A stretch of DNA of 19,224 nucleotides. Origin: Auxenochlorella pyrenoidosa (taxonomy: Eukaryota > Chlorophyta > Trebouxiophyceae > Chlorellales > Chlorellaceae). A program made the translations under genes and the position numbers. The notes beneath the pieces are model-generated. The model did not search any database. It saw only the letters and a list, made by a program, of their open reading frames with translations, and was not told the origin of the DNA. Shown one piece after another: positions 8,790 through 18,900 of this stretch; positions within the stretch are counted from its first letter, which is position 1, and each line of letters starts with the position of its first letter. The stretch is from positions 717,836-737,059 of the forward strand of contig KQ482069.1 of assembly GCA_001430745.1 (NCBI GenBank), given 5' to 3'.

Positions 8790-10542
8790 ATGGCGCAAAA
8801 TGAGGAGGAGGCGGCGGCTCTTGCCGATCTGGCGGCCCTGAAATTAAACGAGGTGCGCGATCGGTCTGAATGCACAAGTTTAGAATAGCGGCACCGACCG
8901 TGCTTCGCCTCGCTGCAGCTCTCCTCTTGTTGGTGCCCTGACGCCCTGCAGGGAGACACAGAAGGTGCCGAAGAGCTCTTCAGAAAGGCGCTAGAGCAGC
9001 GACAGCAGGGAGGGGATGCTGGCGGCAACAGTGGCGGTGGCGCGCCGCCAGCAGCACAAGACGCAGAGGACGACTGGGAGGGTGGGTGCGGTGGCCATCT
9101 GTGTACCAATCCCCTTGGCACCGATCAAGCCGCCTTTGTGAAGACATGAATGCCTGTCACCTGCCAGGCCTGCTGCACTGCCAACTCTTGTCACCCTCCT
9201 GGCGGCCTGTCCTGAGCACATGCAATTCGCCCCTGTCCCTGCCCCTGCAGCCTGGAATGAGGCGAGCATCCCAGCAGCCGGCGCAGCCCCGCAACAACCT
9301 GCAGCCACCGACGACAGCTGGGAGTCGCTATCGGCAGCGCCGGCGGCAGGGTGTGCGGCCAGCCGTGGCGGCCGGCCCGCGCTGGGCAGCCCAGCTGCGG
9401 CGCCCGGCGGCCTCGACGGCAGCGCCGAGGGAGGGGAGGAGCTGCAGTTCGGCGGGGGCCACGTGCTGGAGTTTTACGGCCTCACCCCCGCGGTGCTCAC
9501 GCAGCACCTGGAGGCGTTTCTGGAGGCGCATGCGCGCGGCCACCGGGCGCCGCCCACGCTGCGGTGCGCGGCCCTGCGGCGCCGCGCGCTCCCGGGCCGG
9601 CAGGCTTGGCCCGCCCCCCGGCTGCTGCACAGCGCCGTCCGGCCAGCGGCACCTGCCGCTGGGAACAAACTCGGGCAACCTTGCAGGCGGCGCCGCGTGC
9701 TCTGCGCCGCTACTGTGTGCTGCCGTGAGCAGATGCAGCGCCTTCTCATCTCATTCTTCTCTGCTCCGGCCCCCGACCTCCCCCCGGCCCTCCCCCCTGC
9801 CACCAGGTGGGTGGATGACTGCCATGCCGCCGTGGTGTGCAGCGACCCCGCGGCGGCGCGGCAGCTGCTAGCTGCAGCCGCCAAGGCGGGCGACTACAAG
9901 CTGCGAGGATATGCCGACGCGGGTAGCGGCACTCGCAAGCTGGCGGCCTCGGGTGTGCTGCCGAGACCCTTGCCGGGCCTCCTGTGCTGCCGCGCCAGCT
10001 GGTCGGGGCGCAGCATGGCGCAATCCATCCAAGCCCGTGCTCGGAAGGGTTGCATGCGCCACCAGCGCCGCTCTGCCTGGTGTCCACGCTGCCCCCGCCG
10101 GCTGCCGACCAATGCCCTGGCTCCCGCGTGCCGCGCCCCTGCAGAGCTGCTGCCCCCCAAGCCTCGCCCCAAGACGTCTGCCGCGGTGGCGCGGCGGCTG
10201 ATCGGCGGCGCGCTCAACATAAAGCTCCGGTGCGCTGGCCTCCCGCTGCCCCCTGGGCGGGGCCCGCGTCCGGCGCGGGCCAGCCGGCGCCCCGGCCGCC
10301 CGACCACCACTCTGCTGCCCAGCCTGCGTGGAGGCGTCGCGCTAGCATGAATTGCTTGCTTTGTGCTGTGCCCGCTCCCCTGAGACCACCATGAGTGCTG
10401 ACCCAGCTGCCAGTTGTCTGCTCGCCACGGGCGGCCCTGCAGGGACCGGGATGCCGAGCAGCAGCTGTCGGCGGCGCGGCGGCAGCAGCGCGAGGAGCGT
10501 GCTGAGCGGGAAAAGGCGCTGGAGGCGGCCTGGGATGGCTGA
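8790..10542 (+). CDS. R3HCC1/R3HCC1L-like protein (RRM-like fold plus C-terminal coiled coil)
   Basis: Exons 8790-8852, 8952-9081, 9251-9563, 9807-9952, 10145-10229 and 10443-10542 join in phase into 278 residues with a stop. All donors are GT and all acceptors AG. The N-terminus is acidic and Ala/Gly-rich (MAQNEEEAAALADLAALKL). The core has VLEFYGLTPAVLTQHLEAFL followed across an intron by RWVDDCHAAVVCSDPAAARQ. This is the RRM-like pattern (KWVDDTHAL in animals) of the R3H and coiled-coil family. Next comes PKTSAAVARRLIGGAL, matching the conserved PETSAALARRL block, then a charged helix rich in R and E ending in AAWDG. No R3H domain is visible. The cellular role of the family is poorly defined; RNA association is plausible but inferred. 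The ATG sits in an ACCATGG context. The family call is strong; function is open. Confidence 0.9.
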
Positions 10543-11412
10543 GGCGTGGTATCCGCGCCCGCGCCAAAACGGGCCCTTCCTCACCACCCATTTGGTCAGC
10601 CAGCCACGCGGGTGCTTGGGTGGGGGCTTTGGCGCGGCGCGCGGGCCCTGCAGCCGCCTCGTCGCCCTTTTTCTGATTCGATGATCTGTGAGCCCTGTCG
10701 AGCGAGTTGGCATGATGTGCTCACTCTTGGGCACTCTCGAGGTACCTACAGATCGAGGTAAACTCTGTGGCGCCTACTCCAACCTTGGGTTTGCCCAGGC
10801 TGCCGATCCGGGATGCCGATCATCTTGGAACGATGCTGGCCTCCTCTGTCAGATTGGCGCCTCCTCACACTGGGCGCCTGGCTGAGCGTGGTGGGGCCCC
10901 AGAAGGGGTGGGAGCTGGGTGCGGAAACCACTACTGCACTGCAATGCTGGCGCGGCGCATGTGGAGCTGGCGGCGGGCAGGAGGAACCTGGTGCCCCTGC
11001 GCTCACTCTCGTCTTCTCTTCACGTCACTGGTTTGTGCTGCGCACCGCACGCTCAACTGCCGCGCTGACCAAGCGAGAAGGTGGGTCGATGGGCTGTGAG
11101 AGCCCTTGGGGCGCCAGGGTTGGTGCGATGCTCCTGGATTGGCGGCATAGCTCGTGAAGGACATCTGCGCGACGGCCGCAAACTTCCTGAACGCTCTGCC
11201 GCGGCACCGCGGTGACCACAGGAGAGACTGCTTTGCCCTGCGGTTGCTTGGCTGCAATCGAAGCAAGCTTTCGAATGACGGGACCCCTCTTCTGCCCCCT
11301 GCTGCTGCTGCCGGGCAGTGACCGCCGCTGCCGCCGTCGCTGGACTGTGCCGACTGGCACCCTTGTTGCCTGTCCACCCGCCTCCGGCTCGTCTGTGCAG
11401 GGGAGGGATCCC
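10543..11412. other. Intergenic stretch between the R3HCC1L-like and PP2C genes
   Basis: It holds the 3' UTR of the left gene and the promoter and leader of the PP2C gene. The long open frames on both strands lack motifs and fit no splice chain. No TGTAA word follows the stop at 10542, so either another poly(A) signal is used or this lineage does not depend on it. Confidence 0.55.
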
Positions 11413-13782
11413 ATGGGTCAATATTTGGCCACGCCAGTGACCGACAAGGAGGTTGCTGCAGGTGGGTGTACACTGGCTCGCACCTGCTCATGGCTCGATG
11501 CAGGTAGTCGTATTCGTGTGTGCGGTCTCCCCGGGTGGCATGCTGAGCACCCAACCCAATCTTGTGCAGGGAGCCATGGACGGCTCCACTACGGCATATC
11601 GGCGCAGCAGGGCTGGCGGAAGAACATGGTGGGCGGCTGGCTGCCACTGTGCACGCGGGGTACTATTTGCCGGGTACTCCCAACTCCGTCTTTGTACCGC
11701 TGCCGGGCTGCCCAAGCGGGTCGCCCCCTGCGCACACCCCCGCCCACTCTGCCTTCAGGAGGACGCGCACATTGCGCATCACCTGAGCGACGAGTGCCAC
11801 ATCTTTGGGGTGTTTGACGGGCACGGCGGGCCAGAGGTGGCCCGGTTTTGCAGCAAAAGGATGCCCGGGGAGCTGGTGGGCTGCCCGGGCTTCGTTGAAG
11901 GGCGCTACGAGGAGGGACTCAAGCAGGTGCGACAGAAGTGTTGGCGGATGTGTCAGTCAAGGCCAGGCAGGAGGGGAAATCCGGCCAGCAGCCTCTGCTT
12001 GCGCCAAGATGCTCCAGGTTGCCCGTGCTGTCGGAAACCTCGAAATCATGTGCTCAAGGTCAGGCAGCCTGTTGCCACAAACGTGCGTGAAATGGGCATC
12101 CGTGAAATGGGCATTGCGCGAAATGGGCATGCAGAGTGAAGCAGCCGCCTTGACAGCAGCAGCGGATTGCAGGGGCACAGCCGCTGCGCCGGCCGGCCGG
12201 CCCAGCCGCAGGGTGCGCAGCACCCGACCACAGGAAAGTTTAAGAATGCCCCTGTCTGCCGTGGTTGAGCCATCTTCTGCTGTCGGTGGGCCCCTGGTGC
12301 AGGTGTTCCACCGGATGGACGAGCTCATGCGCTCCCGGGAGGGCCTGGGCGAGCTCGAGGTGCTGCGGCGAGAGTGCGAGGGCGGTGAGCGCGGGTTGTG
12401 TGGCAGCGTGTATACCTGCAGCGCGCCTCCTGGCGTGCGGGGACGGCGGGGGCACAGCCTGGTGGCTCTGCTGTGCTGCCGGCCAGGTGGGGCGTCAAGA
12501 GCGAGGTGTCGCGCCGTGCTCAGGAGCATTGGGCATGCGGGCCACGAGTGCCTGAGTTGGTGCACCTAGTTGCAGTGCCCTTGTGCCTGCACAGCTGAGA
12601 GGCGCTGCATTGCAGCCCTGGGAGCTGCTGCCTGCCGACAGCATCGGACGACACTCGCTGCCTGCTCTGCTGCAGGCAAGCCTGGCGAGGGTGAGGGTGA
12701 GGGCGAAGACACATACGACATGCTGCGCAAGCTGGTGCAGCTGCAGCGAATGTCGGCTGGGCAGAATGGCAACGGACAGGTGGGGTGAATGGCGCTGCCC
12801 GCCGCGCGCTTGTGCAATTTCCTGCCTGGTGGAGCTTCGTGGCGTGATCAGGGGCCGAAAGGAGGGGGCCAGGTTGCTTGGCTCAGTGGTGCGCAGTGTG
12901 CCCGAGGGGCATGGCGGCAGACCAGGGGAGGGCTATCTGAATGTCCTCACAGAGATGGTGGAGGGCCAGGCGAGTGCTGAGGTTGCCCTCTGCGGTTTCT
13001 TTCTCGCCTCCCCTGGTTTCACACCGGCTTGTAGTCACGTGTGCTGCCTGCAGGGCGAGGGCGAGGCGGGAGCTGAGGACTCGTCGTCGCTGCAGCCAGA
13101 GCTGACCGTGCAGGCGGGGTGCACCGCTGTGGTGGCGCTGCTTGTGAAGGACCACCTGTATGTGGCAAATGCTGGCGACTCGCGCGCTGTGCTGTGCCGC
13201 GGCGGCAACGCGGTGGCGATGTCGGGTGCGCAGCGGACGCTGTGCGGGGGGCCATGTGCGCATGTCGGCTCGGAAGCTGCTGCTGCGCAGGCGGCTGCAA
13301 GCAGCATGGGCGGGTCCCCAGCCCCGGCGGCGCCCGCCTCGCCTTGCTGCTGTGCATCGCATCCCTGCATGCAGCTGCTTTCTAAAGCAAACTTGCACGC
13401 TGCCGCGGCCTGCCTACGCTGCAGAGGACCACAAGCCGGCAGCCCCCGGGGAGCGCACCCGCATCATGGCTGCCGGCGGCTTCCTCTCGGAGATTGGCGG
13501 CATCACGCGCGTGAACGGCAACCTGAACCTGTCGCGCGCCATCGGCGACCTGCGGTACAAGATGAACAGCGAGGTGGGGCCAGCGGTACAAAGTTGGGCA
13601 GCGGGGTCGGGGTGGCGCCGGCCTGCGGTACAAAACGAACAGCGAGGTGGGGCTGGTGTGCAGGAGGGGCGGCCGCTCCTTGGCTGGGGCTGCCTCCCTG
13701 AAGGTATAAGCTGCTGCGCGTGCCGAGCTGCAGGGCGTGGCCCCCCCACCACCCACCCACCCACCCACCACCACCACCACAC

Positions 13783-13813
<31 letters not shown>

Positions 13814-15534
13814 CACCCCGCCCACCCCACCCCCTCCCGTGTGTAGCTGGAGCCCAAGGATCAGATCATTACTGCCGAGCCCGACGTGGCGGTGCAGCGG
13901 CTGCTGCCGGAGGACCGCTTCCTGGTGCTGGCCTGCGATGGCATCTGGGACGTCATGAACAAGTGGGTGGGCCGGCATGGCTCAATCAATCAATCAATCA
14001 ACTTTTTTTTATCAATCGATTGACTACATTTAAAGTCCACGGGCATGGCTGGGGCCCCTCCCCCTCCCGGCCTTTTTGTGGCGGGAGATGGGGTTTGCAC
14101 GCCCGCCATCCTGGCGGGAGGCAGGCGGCAGCTCGCCATCGGCGTGTCGGGCGCGTGCCGGGCAGCCGCCGCCGGCCCTGCCGTTGACCTCCCCCCCTAA
14201 CCTCCCCACCCCCCACCCCACCCCCGTGCCGCCTGCAGCCAGCAGGTGGTTGACTTTGTGGCTGAGCGGCTGGCCCGGGGCGAGCAGCCGCACGACATCT
14301 CCTCGCAGCTGCTGGATGTGTGCCTGGCGTCCGACCCGCGGGAGGCGCGTGGCATCGGCTGCGACAACATGACCGCCGCGGTGAGCCCCCTGCCGAGCGC
14401 TTGCACTGTTGCGCGGCCGCCAAGGGCCCCCTGCTGTTTGGCGGCTGCTTTTGCCGCCGCCTGCGCGGCTGCCGGCCCCGCTGCGTGGGCGGGCAAGTGC
14501 AGAGGCGCCCCTGCCGCGTGGCCGCCCTTGATGCACACCAACCCCGCCGCCCCCCAGCGCCAACCGCGCCGTGCCGTTCGTCCCGCCTCCCGCAGATTGT
14601 TGTGTTCGAGCAGGGCCAGCCCATCCGCAGCGGCAGCTGCTCCTGCAGCGTGCATGAGGAGGGCGCGGCAGCCAATGGCAGCTGCACCCAGGCGGGCTGC
14701 GACGCCAGGAATGGCAACGATGCGGCGATGCGGGAGGCGACGCCCAACCCGACGGGCGGGCGCGGCCATCTGCTGCTACAGCAGCCAGGGCATGAGGTTG
14801 CTGCGCATGGCTGTGGAGGCAGGTGTGGGGCACCGCATGTGCCGCGCTCCCTCTCGCAGCCCTCCCTCCTGTTGGCTCGCACACTTTTGCTTTGCTCGTC
14901 CCATCTCCTCTCCCGCTCCCACCCTGCCGTGTGCTGCTGGTCCTTCTCCGCTCTGCCGCTGCTAGGGGGCCTTTACAAGCCGCCTCTTAGCATGGCTCTC
15001 CTCCCCCTTGCGCTCTGCTTGCCTCCTTTCAAAGCCCACGCCCTGTACCGATCTGTAGCTCGCCCTGCCCTGCCCGCCTGCGCACCGTTGCTGGCACCGC
15101 TGGAAACAGCGGCGCAGGCCCGGAGGGCTGGCTGTATGGCAGCCGCCAGCCCAGCGTGCTTGGTAGTCTGTCCCTGCTCTCGGTGCGTGTTGCAGCCACC
15201 TTGCTGCCATTTACCGCAGTTCAAACCCTGCCCCACATGCGACGCACATCCTGCCCGCCCTGGAGACCTGCAACTTTTTTTGCCTGCCTCTGGCATTCCC
15301 TGCCATGTACACCGCATCAGCTTTGCTGCAGGCTTACTGCAAGGTGGAGGGCGTGGCGGTTTGCCCGGGCCCGCCTGCACCATGCCTGCATCATGGGTGG
15401 TGGACTGCCGAATGCGAGGCTTGCAGCAGCCAGGGGATGGCTGCCACCACCTTTGTGAATTCACAACCAGCCGGGGGGGTTGCAGCGGGGGGGGGGAGAA
15501 TCGTTCTGAGCGCTCAAAGCATCATGGCAATTAA
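11413..15534 (+). CDS. PP2C-family (PPM) Ser/Thr protein phosphatase, PPM1G-like
   Basis: A metal-dependent phosphatase. Exons: 11413-11461, 11570-11628, 11759-11926, 12303-12384, 12676-12779, 13054-13225, 13425-13573, 13847-13962, 14239-14380, and a last one from 14596. All junctions keep phase. Motifs in order: MGQYLATP (Gly2, a possible myristoylation site), GWRKNMEDAH (31-40), VFDGHGG (54-60), an acidic Gly/Glu insert (GEGEGEGED and GEGEAGAEDSSS), ANAGDSR (192-198), NLSRAIGD, ACDGIWDVM (Asp292) and GCDNMT (Asp342). The metal-binding Asp residues are all present, so it should be active. The N-terminus and the acidic insert resemble animal PPM1G and its plant relatives. The end is unresolved. 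The last exon stays open to a stop at 15532-15534, but sequence after about 14820 looks non-coding. An AG|GTGTGG donor near 14820 spliced to an acceptor at 14868 would end the protein at 14965. Confidence 0.92.
12086..12131. repeat. 15-bp tandem repeat in PP2C intron 3
   Basis: Three imperfect copies of CGTGAAATGGGCATC occur at 12086-12100, 12101-12116 and 12117-12131. They lie in the intron between PP2C exons 3 and 4. They introduce frequent ATG codons but no supported coding sequence. Confidence 0.85.
13551..13653 (+). repeat. Triplicated exon 7 end and splice-donor segment in the PP2C gene
   Basis: The 30 nt spanning the end of exon 7 and its donor (13551-13580, TGCGGTACAAGATGAACAGC then GAGGTGGGGC) recur within the following intron. 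A near-copy lies at 13624-13653 and a more diverged copy at about 13582-13612. The near-copy preserves the GAG|GTGGGG donor. Using it would lengthen exon 7 by 73 nt and shift the frame against exon 8, so the first copy is the working donor. Confidence 0.85.
13783..13811. repeat. (CA)n microsatellite in PP2C intron 7
   Basis: About 14 CA units follow CCCA and CCA repeats that begin near 13741. They serve as the C-rich tract before the acceptor at 13845-13846. The mirror-image GT tract at position 1 plays the same part in the minus-strand gene. Confidence 0.93.
13982..14024. repeat. (TCAA)n repeat, poly-T and a 12-bp palindrome in PP2C intron 8
   Basis: Five TCAA units (13982-14001) are followed by a run of eight T (14003-14010) and the palindrome TCAATCGATTGA at 14013-14024. 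It is a conspicuously AT-rich island just downstream of the exon 8 donor, in an otherwise GC-rich intron. No function can be assigned. Confidence 0.8.
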
Positions 15535-15927
15535 CCGGCGTCAGCTGGCAACCGAGAACATGCTGCGCACATGTGGCACCAGGCTGGCAGTGACCCTTCC
15601 CCCTCTCCTTGGGTTCTTCCATCGATTCTTCGCTTGCAATTCTGATCGCATAGGCTTCAAGTCTGTTGTGAAGAGAAGGGCGACGCTCTTGGCACAGCTG
15701 GCTCCGGGAGTGGGCACACGAGTCCGTCGCGCTCCTCCAGTGTAGCTGGCTGACGTTGAAGGTTTTGAGACCTACAAAGGAATCAAGGCAAGCGGTCAGG
15801 GCACAGCCGCCAGGCGGCCCTCCGGCGGCCCGCCTGGATGCTGGGCGGGTCTGTAGCCGGCCGCCGTCCCCCTTGCAGCGCTCAAACAGCTACCCTCGCA
15901 ATTTCCCACCAAACAGCAGGCTCGCTC
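15535..15927. other. Intergenic stretch before the secreted-protein gene
   Basis: It should contain the promoter and leader of the gene starting at 15928 and perhaps PP2C 3' UTR. No conserved element or supported gene is visible. Confidence 0.55.
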
Positions 15928-18900
15928 ATGCGGCACGGCCGCCTCTGTTTGGTGTTGGCTGTCGCCCTGACGGCAGCTACCGCTGTAGTCGCGTCCGGTG
16001 AGGCCTCTCGAAGTGGCCGTTTGCAGGGGCCACCTGCAACCATGCTTGCCTCAGCAGCAATCCAGGAGAGGGAGCCCTTGCCTAGTTCGCCTGGAACGTG
16101 CAGCCGAGCGCGGCCCCCTGCCCCCCCTGCAGGCACCTGCCCCTACTCGGATGCCAACACTCGGTGCGCCGCCACCGGCGGCCGGCTGCCCGACGTCAAT
16201 GCTGCGCTGGCAGCAGACAAGCGCGTGCCAGCCATCATGATGTACGGCAGCGGCGGCGTGTCCGCCGACCTGCTCAAAATCACGCCCTTCACCGACATTA
16301 TAAAGATGTGAGCTGGCGGGCAGGCGGAGGGCAGGGGGTGCGGTGGCGCGCCGCGAATGGACGCATCGCGCTGCGGCGCGCAGCTGCACCCGTGGGTATT
16401 TGCTCCGCCACAGGGCGGCGGCAAGACATTGCGCGTGCGCAACTCCAGAGCCCAGCTGGCACACAACGCACATGCCCGGCCCGGCTGTCGCCGTCTTCAC
16501 CCACCCCTCCCCACCCACCCCGCAGGCTCGACAAGTATGGTGACCGCTCGCTGAGCGAGTGCAGCCCCGCCATCTTCAAGGGCAAGCAGGCGAGCTGGAA
16601 GCACAGGGATGTGGCATGCTTGGTGTTGCTGGTGTATTTGGTGGTTCATTATTCTCTGCTATGCACGGTTCACTTGTAACTACCCTCCCGGGCCTCTGGG
16701 AAGGAAGAGGGGTCTGCGGGGCTGGCCCGCCCGCGCGCCCATGCTGCTCCGTGCTGACCCACCCTGATGCCGCAGCGCGCGCTGGCAGCTGCCGGGCAGC
16801 CGCCCCCCCCCCCCCCAACCCCCACCCACCCACCCCACCACCACCACCACCACCACACACCCCACGCACCTGCCGCGCGCACCGGTGTGCCATGCGCCTC
16901 TCAGCCTGCGACCTACCTCTCCTCTCGCAGATGGCCGAGGACCTCAAATTCGACAACACCTTTGCCGCCTGCTCCCAGGCGCCCCTCAACAAGAGCGCCG
17001 CCTACGTCACCGGCGGCCTGCCGCGGTGAGTCGCAGCTGGCCGGCCAGCCGGCCAGCGCCGCTGAGGCGCACGCTGCACGCAGCGGCGGCCCCTGCAGCA
17101 CGCCGCGCTGGCCCGAGCCTCCTCAGCCCAGCCATCCGCCCCCCCGGCGTGTGCTGAACCCCGCCACCCTCCCACCTCCCCACCCCTGCAGTCTGACCGA
17201 CATCTACCCGGAATGGCTGGCAGCCTTCCCCAAAGTGAAGGGCTTTGTGCAGGCGATGAAGCCGTGAGAGCCGTGCGCGCCAGTGCACATCTCAATGCTG
17301 CCTGCCAGTGCATGCCCCTGTGCTGCCTGATGCTGCCTGATGCTGCCGGCCCAGGCCAGAGCGCCTGCCCAGCAGGCAAGGGGCACACACTTGCGCTGCT
17401 GCTAGCCGCCCCTGCCTGCCTAGTTTCGGCCGCCGCTGCCGTTCCCGCCGCCTGGCATTCAAGCAACACTGACCCCTCCATGTGACCCCCTGCTTCCCTT
17501 GATATGGCCCCTGCAGATATGGCATGGTGGCCATGGTGTGCGTGGGCCTGCAGCCCTGCAACGGGCTGACGCTGACGTACGGCATTACGCCGCTTGTGGC
17601 TACCCCACGCTTCCAGGTGCACCCCATGCTGGCTGCTCGCTGCTGGCTGTTGGCTGCTGGCTGTTGGCTGCTGGCTGCTGGCTGCTGGCTGCTGGCTGCT
17701 GCGGCAGCAGGGGCGGCTGGCGGGCGCCCAGGCGGGCCGCAGCGCACCTTATTCCTGCCGCTTATACCGTTCAAAACACAAAAAGAAAGAATGCAAAACT
17801 CGTTGCTCAAGGGGTTGCCTCGCCTGTGCTCTGCCCCGCCCCCTCCCCTCTGCCGCCCGCAGATTGGCCCCCTCACCGCTTGGACCCACCTGACAGGCTT
17901 TGCCTACTCGTCTCGAGGCACCTTCACCCCGCCAGAGTGGGCGGCCGCCACGCCGCCGCCCTTCTGGGTCAGTGACCCGCTGAACCTTCGTGACGCAGGC
18001 AAGGCTCGACTGCTCGAACCCCCTCGCCTGGACGTCGTGTTCTGGGCATGCCAGCACGCCCGCCCCGCGGCGCTTGCAAGTATGGCTTGCAGGCCCTGCG
18101 GCGCCTGCAAGCATGTGGGGCAGCCCCGCCCCACAGCTGTGTGGCCCACCACCTCACCAGACACACCATGCCCGGTTGCCAAGTGACTTGGACCGAGACC
18201 GGGGGAGGGGCCCTGCTGTTTGTGCCGCCGCTGAGCACACCCACCCACCCACACACCACCCCCTGCAGGCGTTGCCAAGCGGCTGTCCACGCAGGGCACT
18301 GTGTATGTGCAGGGCCCTCACTCGGCGGGCACCCTGCTGAGCGGCAACATCACGCTGCCGGGCGTGGCCGTCAAGATGGGATACCAGACAAACGGGTTCA
18401 CCCTGCTCAACCAGCACGGGTTTGTGATGGCCCGCTCAGAAAACGGCTTTGAGGCCACTCTGTGGAACAAGCTCAACCTGCAGCTCAGGTGCTGGGCGGG
18501 TGTACAGGCGCAGCAGGGGTGCCGGCGCGTGTGATTGTGTGTGGAAGGGGGGGGCACGCGCGTGCAAGCCTGCTGAGCCTTGCCAGCGGGCCGCAGGTCT
18601 GGCCAACGCGCACGCCTGCCAGACCGCGGCGTGCCCGAGCAGCCTGGCGCCTGACCCACTGCCCCCTCTTACAGTAAAACCCTTCCCACCAGCCGCCACC
18701 AAGACCCCCCCCCCCCCCCCCCCGGCCCAGGTGGCTGAAGAGCCCCGTGATTGCGGCCAAGGGCTCCGAGCTGTGGCTGACTGCAGCCGGGCAGCAGGTC
18801 ACTCTCGACCTCTCCAAGCGCTCCTGGGCCAACGCCTACCTCCCCATCAACCGCTTCCTGGTCTTCAACGAGACCTACGGCTCGCAGTGGATCTCGGGGG

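Noticed and set aside
13551..13653. PP2C exon 7 copies as an alternative exon
   Set aside because: Using the downstream donor shifts the frame against exon 8, and the inserted translation has no counterpart in the PP2C family.
13998..14884. Two long minus-strand open frames opposite the PP2C gene
   Set aside because: They are antisense to firmly supported PP2C exons 9 and 10 and the intervening introns, and their Arg/Ala/Gly-rich sequence is typical of GC-rich antisense.
18012..18030. TCGAACC-like words suggesting a tRNA T-arm
   Set aside because: No cloverleaf arms or acceptor stem could be paired around it. It lies inside intron 7 of the secreted-protein gene.
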